Assembly (NCBI GenBank): GCA_031288955.1
Contig: JAITQJ010000235.1
Coordinates: 1-6,182, forward strand
Reading direction: 5' to 3'
Length of the DNA: 6,182 bases
Source of the DNA: Planctomycetaceae bacterium
GTDB lineage: Bacteria > Planctomycetota > Planctomycetia > Pirellulales > Thermoguttaceae
The translations under genes were made by a program, and so were the position numbers. Shown here piece by piece: positions 1-5,949 of the stretch (the stretch's first letter is position 1; each line of letters starts with the position of its first letter). A model generated the notes under the pieces. That model searched no databases, was not told the origin of the DNA, and was given only the letters and a program-made list of their open reading frames with translations.

Positions 1-329
1 TCGACTCTGTCCTGGTTTTCCTTGCTCGTCATTAGTTCCTTCGCCGATTTTCCTGCTTCGATAGCGGCGTTAACATTTTTTGTAACTTCCTCGGAATAGG
101 AACCGTCTTTTGTACCGGAATGGTTTGCGGAAGCGACTCTGGCAAGATAGACGTAGTCGGTTGAATCGCCCATATGCTGTGTTACGGCGAGTTGGTTCGT
201 TACCTTATCGAGTGCGCCTTCGACTTGTGTCAGAGCGTAGTATCCTGCTGCACCGACGACAATCATCAGGACGATGATGAGAACAAACCCGATAATGAGT
301 TTGCTGCTGATTTTTAGTTTGTTAAGCAT
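1..329 (-). CDS. Methyl-accepting chemotaxis protein, N-terminal part (runs off the left edge)
   Basis: Reading the minus strand from ATG at 329 gives 109 codons open to the window edge. Residues 1-10 are a short basic cytosolic leader (MLNKLKISSK), residues 11-32 form a strong hydrophobic membrane helix, and the rest is a polar helical stretch (ALTQVEGALDKV..., then VYLARVASANHSG) that would lie in the periplasm. This is the usual start of a chemoreceptor with a four-helix-bundle (4HB/Tar-like) sensor domain: a leader KIS.KL followed by a Val/Ile-rich helix. The second membrane helix, HAMP and methyl-accepting signalling domains would lie beyond the edge and cannot be seen, so a 4HB histidine kinase or other HAMP-type sensor remains possible. 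The start is supported by AAGGAG nine bases upstream and by an extended -10 promoter. The gene is divergent from the GAF-HlyD gene. Family assignment is moderately firm; the ligand is unknown. Confidence 0.8.
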   Translation of the reverse strand, partial: MLNKLKISSKLIIGFVLIIVLMIVVGAAGYYALTQVEGALDKVTNQLAVTQHMGDSTDYVYLARVASANHSGTKDGSYSEEVTKNVNAAIEAGKSAKELMTSKENQDRV

Positions 330-338
330 TGAACGAGT

Positions 339-344
339 CTCCTT
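339..344 (-). promoter_or_regulatory. Shine-Dalgarno site of the chemoreceptor gene
   Basis: On the minus strand the sequence reads AAGGAG, followed by nine bases (330-338) and then the ATG at 329. It is the only near-perfect Shine-Dalgarno sequence in the window and it fixes the start of the chemoreceptor. Confidence 0.75.
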
Positions 345-397
345 GTTGTTTGTTAGAGAGAGGTGATTTCGCTGGAAAGGGAAAACCAATATGTTCC

Positions 398-425
398 AGT
401 ATAACACGTATAATTTTGAAAACAA
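398..425 (-). promoter_or_regulatory. Probable extended -10 promoter of the chemoreceptor gene
   Basis: On the minus strand TTGTTT (425-420) is followed by a 16-base spacer and TATACT (403-398). The -10 is preceded by TGT, giving the extended -10 form TGnTATACT. Transcription would start near 391 and give a leader of about 60 bases that contains the AAGGAG site. The match to the housekeeping sigma-70 consensus is good at -10 and partial at -35. Prediction from sequence only. Confidence 0.5.
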
Positions 426-462
426 GCCGTATCTAAAAAACCCCCTGTGCCATTGTGTTCTT

Positions 463-484
463 GGTGAGATATTGCGTTCTTACC
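463..484. repeat. Imperfect inverted repeat next to the -35 of the GAF-HlyD promoter
   Basis: GGTGAGA (463-469) and TCTTACC (478-484) are inverted copies with one mismatch (a G-T pair as RNA), separated by eight bases. The right arm ends one base before the -35 at 486. It could be an operator for the GAF-HlyD gene, but a repeat this short can arise by chance. Confidence 0.25.
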
Positions 485-485
485 G

Positions 486-514
486 TTGTATCGTTTGAGC
501 GGTTTGTGTATAAT
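486..514 (+). promoter_or_regulatory. Probable promoter of the GAF-HlyD gene
   Basis: TTGTAT (486-491), a 17-base spacer, and a perfect TATAAT (509-514). The -35 matches only the TTG part of TTGACA. Only 24 bases separate the -10 from the TTG codon at 539, so the leader would be about 18 bases, just enough for the GAAGGA site. The promoter lies inside the longer reading frame that begins at GTG 455, which argues against that upstream start. Confidence 0.5.
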
Positions 515-524
515 GCGCCGGCAC

Positions 525-530
525 GAAGGA
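525..530 (+). promoter_or_regulatory. Shine-Dalgarno-like site deciding the GAF-HlyD start
   Basis: GAAGGA is followed by eight bases and then TTG at 539. This is the best ribosome-binding signal near the 5' end of the frame and supports TTG 539 over GTG 455, which has no purine-rich motif before it. Confidence 0.5.
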
Positions 531-538
531 ACACTATT

Positions 539-2656
539 TTGAGTACAGAGCAAACCGACATTTCTCTAACCGGACAGCCGAAAGGCGATGTACGGCAGAT
601 ATTTCACGAAATAACTCAACTGCCGCGCGGCGATATGCCCCTTGCCGTCTTTTGCAGCGAATTTCTCAACCGCGTTGTCGCCGCTATGGACGGTTCCGGC
701 GGAGCGTTTTGGACAGTCGAAGGCGGTATGTTAACTCTTGCATACCAAATCAATATCCAGGACCTCAACCTGAAAATCGGCGAAGCAAACGAACAGCAGC
801 ATAGCCGGCTCATCACGCATATCACCGGCGGTGCCAACGGAGCCGTTCTCGTCCCGCCGCACAGCAGTTTCGGCGGCGATACGGACGATAAAGCCGAATC
901 CGGCGGAAATCCGAGCGGCTATCCGCTCCTGTGTTTTCCGCTCCGTACTGAACTCGAAACAGCCGGAATGATTGAAATTATGCTGCGTCCCGGCGGCAGC
1001 GGTGCCAGTCCCACCGTCAGTCAGGCACTCCTGCAATTCTTTGCCCAATCCGGTGCCGTCGCCGTTGATTATTTTAAGAACCGGCAACTCCGCAACTTCG
1101 CTGACCGGCAAAGTCTTTGGATGCAACTCGAAGATTTTACCCGAACGATTCATCAGGGACTTGACGTTAAAACAACGGCATACTCGCTCGCCAACGAAGG
1201 ACGGCGTTTGATTCAATGCGACCGCGTCAGTATTGCGCAGAACTTCGGCAGCCGCTGTAAAATAACAGCCGTCAGCGGTCAGGATGTTATCGATAAAAGG
1301 TCAAAAACGATTAATCTGCTCGGCAAATTGGCGACATCGGTTGTCCGCGCCGGTGAACCGGTTTGGTATTCCGGCGATACCGCCAATTTCGCTCCGCAAG
1401 TCGAAAAAGCCGTCGATGCTTATGTTGACGAATCACATACCCGAATGATTGTCGTCTTTCCGTTGATGCGGGCAAAAAAAACCGAAGAGACCGAAGAGGA
1501 GCGGCGTAAACGCAAAGAAAAACCGGAAAAGCCTTTCGGGGCATTGATTATCGAACAGATTGAAGACCGGCGTGAATCGGAAGGAATGAAACAGCGGATT
1601 AAAGTCGTTGCCGAACACGCTGGTATGGCATTGGGCAACGCTTTGGAACATCATAATGTCTTCCTTATGCCGCTTTGGAAGTTCATTGGTAAATCCAAGA
1701 TTCTCATTGCCGCCCGCCATTTGCCGAAGACTGCGGCTGCTTTTGTTCTACTTGCGGTGTTAATAGCGGCACTGATTTTTCTGCCCTGGAAGTTTCAAAT
1801 TTATTGCAACGGCACGTTAGAACCGATACGCCGGCAGCGGATTTATTCGCCTCTGGATGCCGAAATCAAAAAACTTTACGTTGACCATCATTCGCTTGTC
1901 GAGGGACCGTCTGTTGCAGAAGACGGTACAAGGTACCGGGGAACAACGCTTGTTGAATTGCGGTCATCGGATTTGGATGCAGCGGAAACGCAACTCAACG
2001 GGGAACGGCAGGAAGTGCTTGAGAAAATATTGTCGTTGACCCGAATGATGCAGGACCAAGACCGGCGGATGACAGATTACGATAAGGCGGATTTGGCAGG
2101 GCAGATGGAACAAGCCAAGATACAACTGGCAACGGTGCAGCAAAAATTAGCGATTTTTGAGACGCAGCAGAAGCCTGATTTACACATTACGTCGCCGATG
2201 GACGGCGTAGTCGTGTCTTGGGATATTAGGCAGCGTTTGACAGAAAAACGTCCGATAAGCCGGATGCAGTATGTGATGGAAATTGCCGATTTAACCGGCG
2301 ATTGGCAACTGGAATTAGCAATGCCGGAAAAAAAGATGGGCTACATCGGCGATTCCAAAAAAGTCGAATTTGTTTTAGCGACAGACCCGTCAAAAAAATA
2401 TGCCGGTACGATTATTGAGGTACACGACCGGGCAGAAGTCCGAACGGATTTGGGCAACGCCGGCAATAACACGAGCGGCTTAAACACGGTACTGATAAAA
2501 GTGTCGCTTGACCAGAAGGAATTGCTGCCGGAGATATTGCGTCCCGGTGCGGAGTGCAGCGCACGAATTGACTGCGGCAGGCGTTCGTTGGGATTTGTGC
2601 TGTTTTACGAAGCCATTGCGTTTGTACAAAAAAATGTTCTATTCCGGTGGTTTTGA
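539..2656 (+). CDS. GAF-domain HlyD-family membrane adaptor (GAF-like, GAF, TM, lipoyl/coiled-coil)
   Basis: A 705-residue single-pass membrane protein. Residues ~37-179 look like a divergent GAF-like fold (AFWTVEGG..., then LLCFPLR and MIEIMLR strands). Residues ~195-370 are a clearer GAF domain (core CDRVSIAQ, then RMIVVFPLM and FGALIIEQIED), interrupted at 313-332 by a Lys/Glu/Arg-rich insert. Residues ~398-418 are one membrane helix. The C-terminal part resembles periplasmic adaptors (HlyD/membrane-fusion family): a lipoyl half near 430-460 (RIYSPLDAEIKKLYV), a coiled coil at ~475-548, the second lipoyl half at ~548-562 (ITSPMDGVVV), then a beta-barrel region. The inferred topology is GAF domains in the cytosol and adaptor in the periplasm, so cytosolic sensing could be coupled to export. 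No pump, outer-membrane channel or M50 peptidase partner lies in the window. The frame is open back to GTG 455; TTG 539 is preferred because it follows GAAGGA and a promoter. Domain calls are firm for HlyD and the second GAF, weaker for the first. Substrate unknown. Confidence 0.85.
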   Translation: MSTEQTDISLTGQPKGDVRQIFHEITQLPRGDMPLAVFCSEFLNRVVAAMDGSGGAFWTVEGGMLTLAYQINIQDLNLKIGEANEQQHSRLITHITGGANGAVLVPPHSSFGGDTDDKAESGGNPSGYPLLCFPLRTELETAGMIEIMLRPGGSGASPTVSQALLQFFAQSGAVAVDYFKNRQLRNFADRQSLWMQLEDFTRTIHQGLDVKTTAYSLANEGRRLIQCDRVSIAQNFGSRCKITAVSGQDVIDKRSKTINLLGKLATSVVRAGEPVWYSGDTANFAPQVEKAVDAYVDESHTRMIVVFPLMRAKKTEETEEERRKRKEKPEKPFGALIIEQIEDRRESEGMKQRIKVVAEHAGMALGNALEHHNVFLMPLWKFIGKSKILIAARHLPKTAAAFVLLAVLIAALIFLPWKFQIYCNGTLEPIRRQRIYSPLDAEIKKLYVDHHSLVEGPSVAEDGTRYRGTTLVELRSSDLDAAETQLNGERQEVLEKILSLTRMMQDQDRRMTDYDKADLAGQMEQAKIQLATVQQKLAIFETQQKPDLHITSPMDGVVVSWDIRQRLTEKRPISRMQYVMEIADLTGDWQLELAMPEKKMGYIGDSKKVEFVLATDPSKKYAGTIIEVHDRAEVRTDLGNAGNNTSGLNTVLIKVSLDQKELLPEILRPGAECSARIDCGRRSLGFVLFYEAIAFVQKNVLFRWF

Positions 2657-3176
2657 CATCGATGAGGTGCAAGGAGATGAATACGATAACATTCGCCTCT
2701 TTAATGCCAATCCGTTTGCGGCGAAATTTTGGTTCGCCGGTATGCTGGAGTACCGTTTTTCAGACGGAGGGAGTGCCGATACGTTGTTACAAAAAATACG
2801 TCAGCACCGGATTTGTCAGATAGTTGGTCCCAAAGGTTCAGGCAAGTCAACGCTGATTCAAACGCTGCGGCATCACGGCGGCGATTCAATTTGTTTTCTT
2901 GACGGTTTTGAGCAACTGCCGCTTTACCGGCGTTTTGGTTGCCGTTTAGGCTGGATTCGGTGTGTGTTATGTGTTCATCGTCCGCTTTGGGGAATTCCGG
3001 TACTGTACCGCACGGTGCCGGATTTTACGGTGTTTCGGCAGTTAGTATCGGAACTTTATCCGCAAAGCCGTTTCGGTGCAGAAACACTACAACAAGTTTT
3101 CGCCGCTGCCGACGGCAACTTCCGTACGGCATTTTTTGAGTTGTACGAACAGATATTGCAGCAGCCTTCTTTCTGA
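2634..3176 (+). CDS. Small P-loop NTPase, overlapping the GAF-HlyD gene
   Basis: A 180-residue protein with a textbook Walker A at residues 65-73 (GPKGSGKST) and a weak Walker B-like strand at 88-95 (FLDGFEQL, acidic D90 and E93). A conserved-looking stretch CVHRPLWGIPVLYRTVP at 113-129 resembles a sensor region, and a helical C-terminus follows. The ~60 residues before the P-loop carry NPFAAKFW and an aromatic-rich segment. No ABC signature, membrane helix or DNA-binding motif is visible. I recall similar small proteins (NPF near the start, IVGP.GSGKST, DG.EQL, HRP.G.P.LYRT) from planctomycetes, but they have no function I can name. ATG 2634 is chosen because it lies 23 bases inside the upstream gene; the frame is open further upstream, but there it is the out-of-frame shadow of HlyD. 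No Shine-Dalgarno sequence is present; seven A bases end in the ATG, so translation is probably coupled to the HlyD gene. A shared operon suggests a role with the adaptor, which is inference. Confidence 0.75.
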   Translation: MFYSGGFDIDEVQGDEYDNIRLFNANPFAAKFWFAGMLEYRFSDGGSADTLLQKIRQHRICQIVGPKGSGKSTLIQTLRHHGGDSICFLDGFEQLPLYRRFGCRLGWIRCVLCVHRPLWGIPVLYRTVPDFTVFRQLVSELYPQSRFGAETLQQVFAAADGNFRTAFFELYEQILQQPSF

Positions 3177-3184
3177 AGTATAAT
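3156..3184 (+). promoter_or_regulatory. Probable promoter of floA
   Basis: TTGCAG (3156-3161), a 17-base spacer, and a perfect TATAAT (3179-3184). The -35 lies in the last codons of the P-loop gene and the -10 just after its stop. The floA ATG follows 32 bases after the -10, giving a leader of about 26 bases with no Shine-Dalgarno sequence. Read-through from the upstream unit is also possible, since no terminator is visible. Confidence 0.5.
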
Positions 3185-3216
3185 CAAGCAAACCTAAAAT
3201 TATTCCAGATAGATTT

Positions 3217-4149
3217 ATGCCGAATATCGCCTTTATCGTTGCCGGTATCATTGCCGCTGCCTTTCTCGTTGTCGGAATGTTGTTCTTTTTCTATGGACAA
3301 CTCTGGCTTCAAGCCTATTCCTCCGGTGCAAAGATTCGGATGCTGCACCTCGTCTCTATGAGTCTGCTGCGTATCAAATCCAGGGTCATCGTTCAGGCAC
3401 AGATTATGGCAAGACAAGCCGGTCTGCCGATTACCGGTTCCAAAGGGATAACGACCCGGCGGCTTGTTGCGCATTGCCTTGCCGGAGGAAATGTAACTAA
3501 CGTCATCCGTGCCTTGATTGCCGCTCATCGGGCAAAACTCAACCTGAACTTTGACCAAGCCGCCGCTATTGACCTCGCCGGACGCGACGTTTTAGACGCA
3601 GTGAGAACAAGCGTCAATCCCAAAGTCATTGTTTGTCCCGACCCGCGAAAATCCGGCAAACCTAAATTGAGTGCCATCGCCAAAAACGGAGTCGAACTTT
3701 GTGTCCGCGCCCAGGTTACCGTTCGTACCAATCTGGAACGGCTCATCGGCGGCGCAACCGAAGAAACAATTATCGCCCGCATCGGCGAAGGTATTATTAC
3801 CGCCATCGGCAGTGCGGACACGCATTTTGAAGTGATGGAGAACCCTGATAGTATTTCCGAAGCCGTCGTTGCCCGCGGCTTGGATTCGCAAACCGCTTTT
3901 CAAATCGTGTCTATCGACATTGCCGACATTGATGTCGGTCAGAATATCGGAGCAAGACTGCAAGCCGACCAAGCCGAAGCCGACACACGTGTTGCACGGG
4001 CAAAAGCCGAAGAACGCCGTTCGCAGGCGTTGGCACACGAGCAGGAAATGAAAGCCCGTGTTGCGGAAAACCGGGCGCGGGTCATCGAAGCCGAAGCACT
4101 CGTACCGCATAGTTTAGCCGAAGCCTTCCGGCGGGGGATGAGTTGCTAA
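3217..4149 (+). CDS. floA: FloA-type flotillin-like membrane scaffold protein, C-terminally short
   Basis: A 310-residue protein matching the FloA (YqfA/UPF0365) family, which forms oligomers in functional membrane microdomains and affects membrane fluidity and the assembly of membrane complexes. Residues 5-26 are a hydrophobic membrane segment. A re-entrant/PHB-type region follows, with VIVQAQIMARQAGL at 57-70, AGGNVTNVIRALIAA at 89-103, AIDLAGRDVLDAV at 117-129 and SVNPKVIV at 132-139. The signature core runs over 155-246 (ELCVRAQVTVRTNLERLIGG, then ETIIARIGEGI, then DIDVGQNIGARLQ). An Ala/Glu-rich helix at 247-297 is typical of the oligomerisation region. The protein stops after LAEAFRRGMSC, whereas family members I recall continue about 20 residues (roughly LG.MDYY..KNIQADT.MR). 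A short Pro/Lys-containing insert (PDPRKSGKPK) lies at 141-150. The start has no Shine-Dalgarno sequence but lies at the right distance from a promoter. No nfeD partner, common next to floA elsewhere, is present. Confidence 0.9.
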   Translation: MPNIAFIVAGIIAAAFLVVGMLFFFYGQLWLQAYSSGAKIRMLHLVSMSLLRIKSRVIVQAQIMARQAGLPITGSKGITTRRLVAHCLAGGNVTNVIRALIAAHRAKLNLNFDQAAAIDLAGRDVLDAVRTSVNPKVIVCPDPRKSGKPKLSAIAKNGVELCVRAQVTVRTNLERLIGGATEETIIARIGEGIITAIGSADTHFEVMENPDSISEAVVARGLDSQTAFQIVSIDIADIDVGQNIGARLQADQAEADTRVARAKAEERRSQALAHEQEMKARVAENRARVIEAEALVPHSLAEAFRRGMSC

Positions 4150-4176
4150 AATAAATCTCAATTTAATAAAATTACG

Positions 4177-5868
4177 ATGCCCTTTCTGCAAATCCGTGAT
4201 TCCAGTGTTGTTGACCGGCAGACGTTTGAGTTGACCCAAAATTCAACACGGATTGGACGTTCTTCGGCGTGCGGTGTCTGTTTAGACCACCACGGTATCA
4301 GCCGCGACCACGCTGTCGTAACTTGCGATAAGGGGGCGCATTGTATTTCTGACCTGAACAGCCGAAACGGTACATTCGTCAACGGCAGGCAAATACACGA
4401 ACCGACCCGGCTGCGTAACGGCGACCTTGTCCGTTTATGCGATATCGAACTTGTCTATGTTGATGATGCGGAAGCCTCCCTGTCAGGGAGCAGCATTATC
4501 AGCAAAAGTTCCTCCTCTCTCAATCGGGTCATCGTTTCCGATGCCGAACAAATCAGCGAAGGCTATACCGTTAAAAAACAGATTGAATTGTCGCAGAAAA
4601 AGCCGGTATTAACTTCGGCGAATGCGTCCGTCAAACTGCAAGCGATGATTGACATCGGACGCAACATCGGGGCATCTGTGGACCAAGTTGTGCAGCAACT
4701 TGTCGAAAATCTTCTCAAAATTTTTCTTCAAGCCGATTGTGCGTTTATTCTTCTTGCGCAGGAACATACGCAGCGGCTTGAATTAAAAGGCTTTCAGCAC
4801 CGCGACCCGAATAATTTTGATTCGTTCCGCATCAGCCGTTCGATATTGGAAAAAGTCGCCGCATCGAAGGCCGCCGTGTTGTCCGACGATGTTTCTAACG
4901 ACAGCCGCTTTGACCCCAGCGAAAGTATTGTTAGTTACAACATTTATTCGATTATGGCAGCACCGATTATGGATTATGACCAGTCGGAAGTTCTCGGCGT
5001 GATTCAAGTCGATGCCCGGTCGCGGGGACAAAAGTTTACGTACGAAGACCTTGATTTGCTCGTTGCGCTGGCCTATCAGGTGGCGGTCACGTACCAAAAT
5101 GCGAAGTTACACGAAGTTGCTGTCGCCGAAAGGATTATGGAACGGGAAATGAACATCGCCAATACCGTTCAGCGGGGTTTGCTGCCGCAGCATAGTCCGG
5201 TCATCGAAAATTACGGTTTCTTCGATTTTTACAGACCGGCAAAATATCTCGGCGGCGATTATTACGATTATATTCAACTGGCAGATGGACGGTTGGTGTT
5301 TGCCTTGGGCGATGTTTCCGGCAAGGGTGTGGCGGCTTCGCTGCTGATGGCAAAACTGTCGGCAGAAGTCCGCGGCGGTTTGATTATCGAGCCGAATTTT
5401 GAAGAGGCGATGAAACGTTTGAACCGGACGTTTTGCGACCCGCGTTGGGATAACCGGTTCATCACGTTTTTCTTTGGAGTGCTTAATCCGGCAACGAATG
5501 AAATTGTCTTTCATAATGCCGGTCACGTTCCGCCGATACTGTTTTCGCCGGACGGAACGGTTGCAATGCTTGGCGACGATATTATTGGTTTGCCGTTAGG
5601 GGTAATGGACGACACGGTATATCCTGAATACCGTTTGATGCTGCAGCCGGAGCAAAAACTAATCGTTATCAGTGACGGTATTACGGATGCGATGGATGCG
5701 AAGGGCTTATATTTTACGATGGACGGTGTTGTTAATTTCTTAAAGGAGTGCCGTATTCGTGAAGTCGAAGAGTTCGGCAAACATTTTATGAGTGCCGTTC
5801 ATACTTTCGCCGGACGCACGGCGCAATCCGATGACCAAAGTATGATAGTCGTTGGACGCAATACGTAA
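4177..5868 (+). CDS. FHA-GAF-SpoIIE/RsbU-type PP2C serine/threonine phosphatase
   Basis: A 563-residue soluble signalling protein with no membrane segment. Residues ~5-95 form an FHA domain, which binds phosphothreonine peptides: TRIGR at 24-28, GISRDH at 40-45 and NSRNGTFVNG at 61-70. Residues ~96-155 are a Ser-rich, probably flexible linker. Residues ~155-310 form a GAF sensor domain (SIMAAPIM at 258-265, VLGVIQVDA at 272-280). Residues ~315-337 are the helical linker usual in RsbU-like proteins (NIANTVQRGLLP). Residues ~338-560 form the PP2C domain: GGDYYDY (D361), GDVSGKG (D379), NAGHVPP (447-453), SDGITDA (D500) and SDDQS (D553). The metal-binding aspartates are all present, so it should be active. 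Relatives dephosphorylate anti-anti-sigma (STAS) proteins, but no STAS protein, anti-sigma kinase or Ser/Thr kinase lies in this window, so the target is unknown. The gene starts 27 AT-rich bases after floA with no clear promoter or Shine-Dalgarno sequence, so it is probably co-transcribed with floA. Confidence 0.92.
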   Translation: MPFLQIRDSSVVDRQTFELTQNSTRIGRSSACGVCLDHHGISRDHAVVTCDKGAHCISDLNSRNGTFVNGRQIHEPTRLRNGDLVRLCDIELVYVDDAEASLSGSSIISKSSSSLNRVIVSDAEQISEGYTVKKQIELSQKKPVLTSANASVKLQAMIDIGRNIGASVDQVVQQLVENLLKIFLQADCAFILLAQEHTQRLELKGFQHRDPNNFDSFRISRSILEKVAASKAAVLSDDVSNDSRFDPSESIVSYNIYSIMAAPIMDYDQSEVLGVIQVDARSRGQKFTYEDLDLLVALAYQVAVTYQNAKLHEVAVAERIMEREMNIANTVQRGLLPQHSPVIENYGFFDFYRPAKYLGGDYYDYIQLADGRLVFALGDVSGKGVAASLLMAKLSAEVRGGLIIEPNFEEAMKRLNRTFCDPRWDNRFITFFFGVLNPATNEIVFHNAGHVPPILFSPDGTVAMLGDDIIGLPLGVMDDTVYPEYRLMLQPEQKLIVISDGITDAMDAKGLYFTMDGVVNFLKECRIREVEEFGKHFMSAVHTFAGRTAQSDDQSMIVVGRNT

Positions 5869-5887
5869 GCGTTGTGTTGATTTTTCA

Positions 5888-5916
5888 TTGGCAGAATCCT
5901 CGGCTTGGACTATAAT
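5888..5916 (+). promoter_or_regulatory. Strong sigma-70-like promoter of the terminal ATPase gene
   Basis: TTGGCA (5888-5893; five of six consensus bases), a 17-base spacer, and a perfect TATAAT (5911-5916). The ATG at 5950 follows 33 bases after the -10. This is the best promoter match in the window and shows that the last gene is its own transcription unit, despite lying only 81 bases after the phosphatase gene. Confidence 0.65.
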
Positions 5917-5949
5917 AAACGGATACTTCAAGAGACGAACGATTCGATT

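Noticed and set aside
409..414. Plus-strand TATAAT in the divergent region
   Set aside because: No -35 at a suitable distance, and it lies inside the minus-strand chemoreceptor promoter spacer; probably chance in AT-rich DNA.
731..1216. Minus-strand open frame of 161 codons opposite the GAF-HlyD gene
   Set aside because: It lies fully opposite a gene with clear domains, has no recognisable motif and no ribosome site; it is a by-product of codon bias.
2508..2633. Upstream extension of the P-loop gene to ATG 2508
   Set aside because: The added 42 residues are Arg/Cys-rich out-of-frame reading of the HlyD beta-barrel region; ATG 2634 leaves a normal short overlap.
3592..4110. Minus-strand open frame of 172 codons opposite floA
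   Set aside because: The plus-strand FloA core is unmistakable here, and the antisense protein shows no domain; other antisense frames (for example 5107-5526 and 5740-6126) are rejected for the same reason.
4143..4169. Separate promoter for the phosphatase gene
   Set aside because: TTGCTA with TAATAA has a 15-base spacer, and TAAAAT at 4147 lacks a -35; neither is convincing in this AT-rich gap.
5856..5885. Possible terminator after the phosphatase gene
   Set aside because: Only a four-base stem (ACGC 5856-5859 with GCGT 5869-5872), and the TTTTT run is eight bases away from it; too weak to call.
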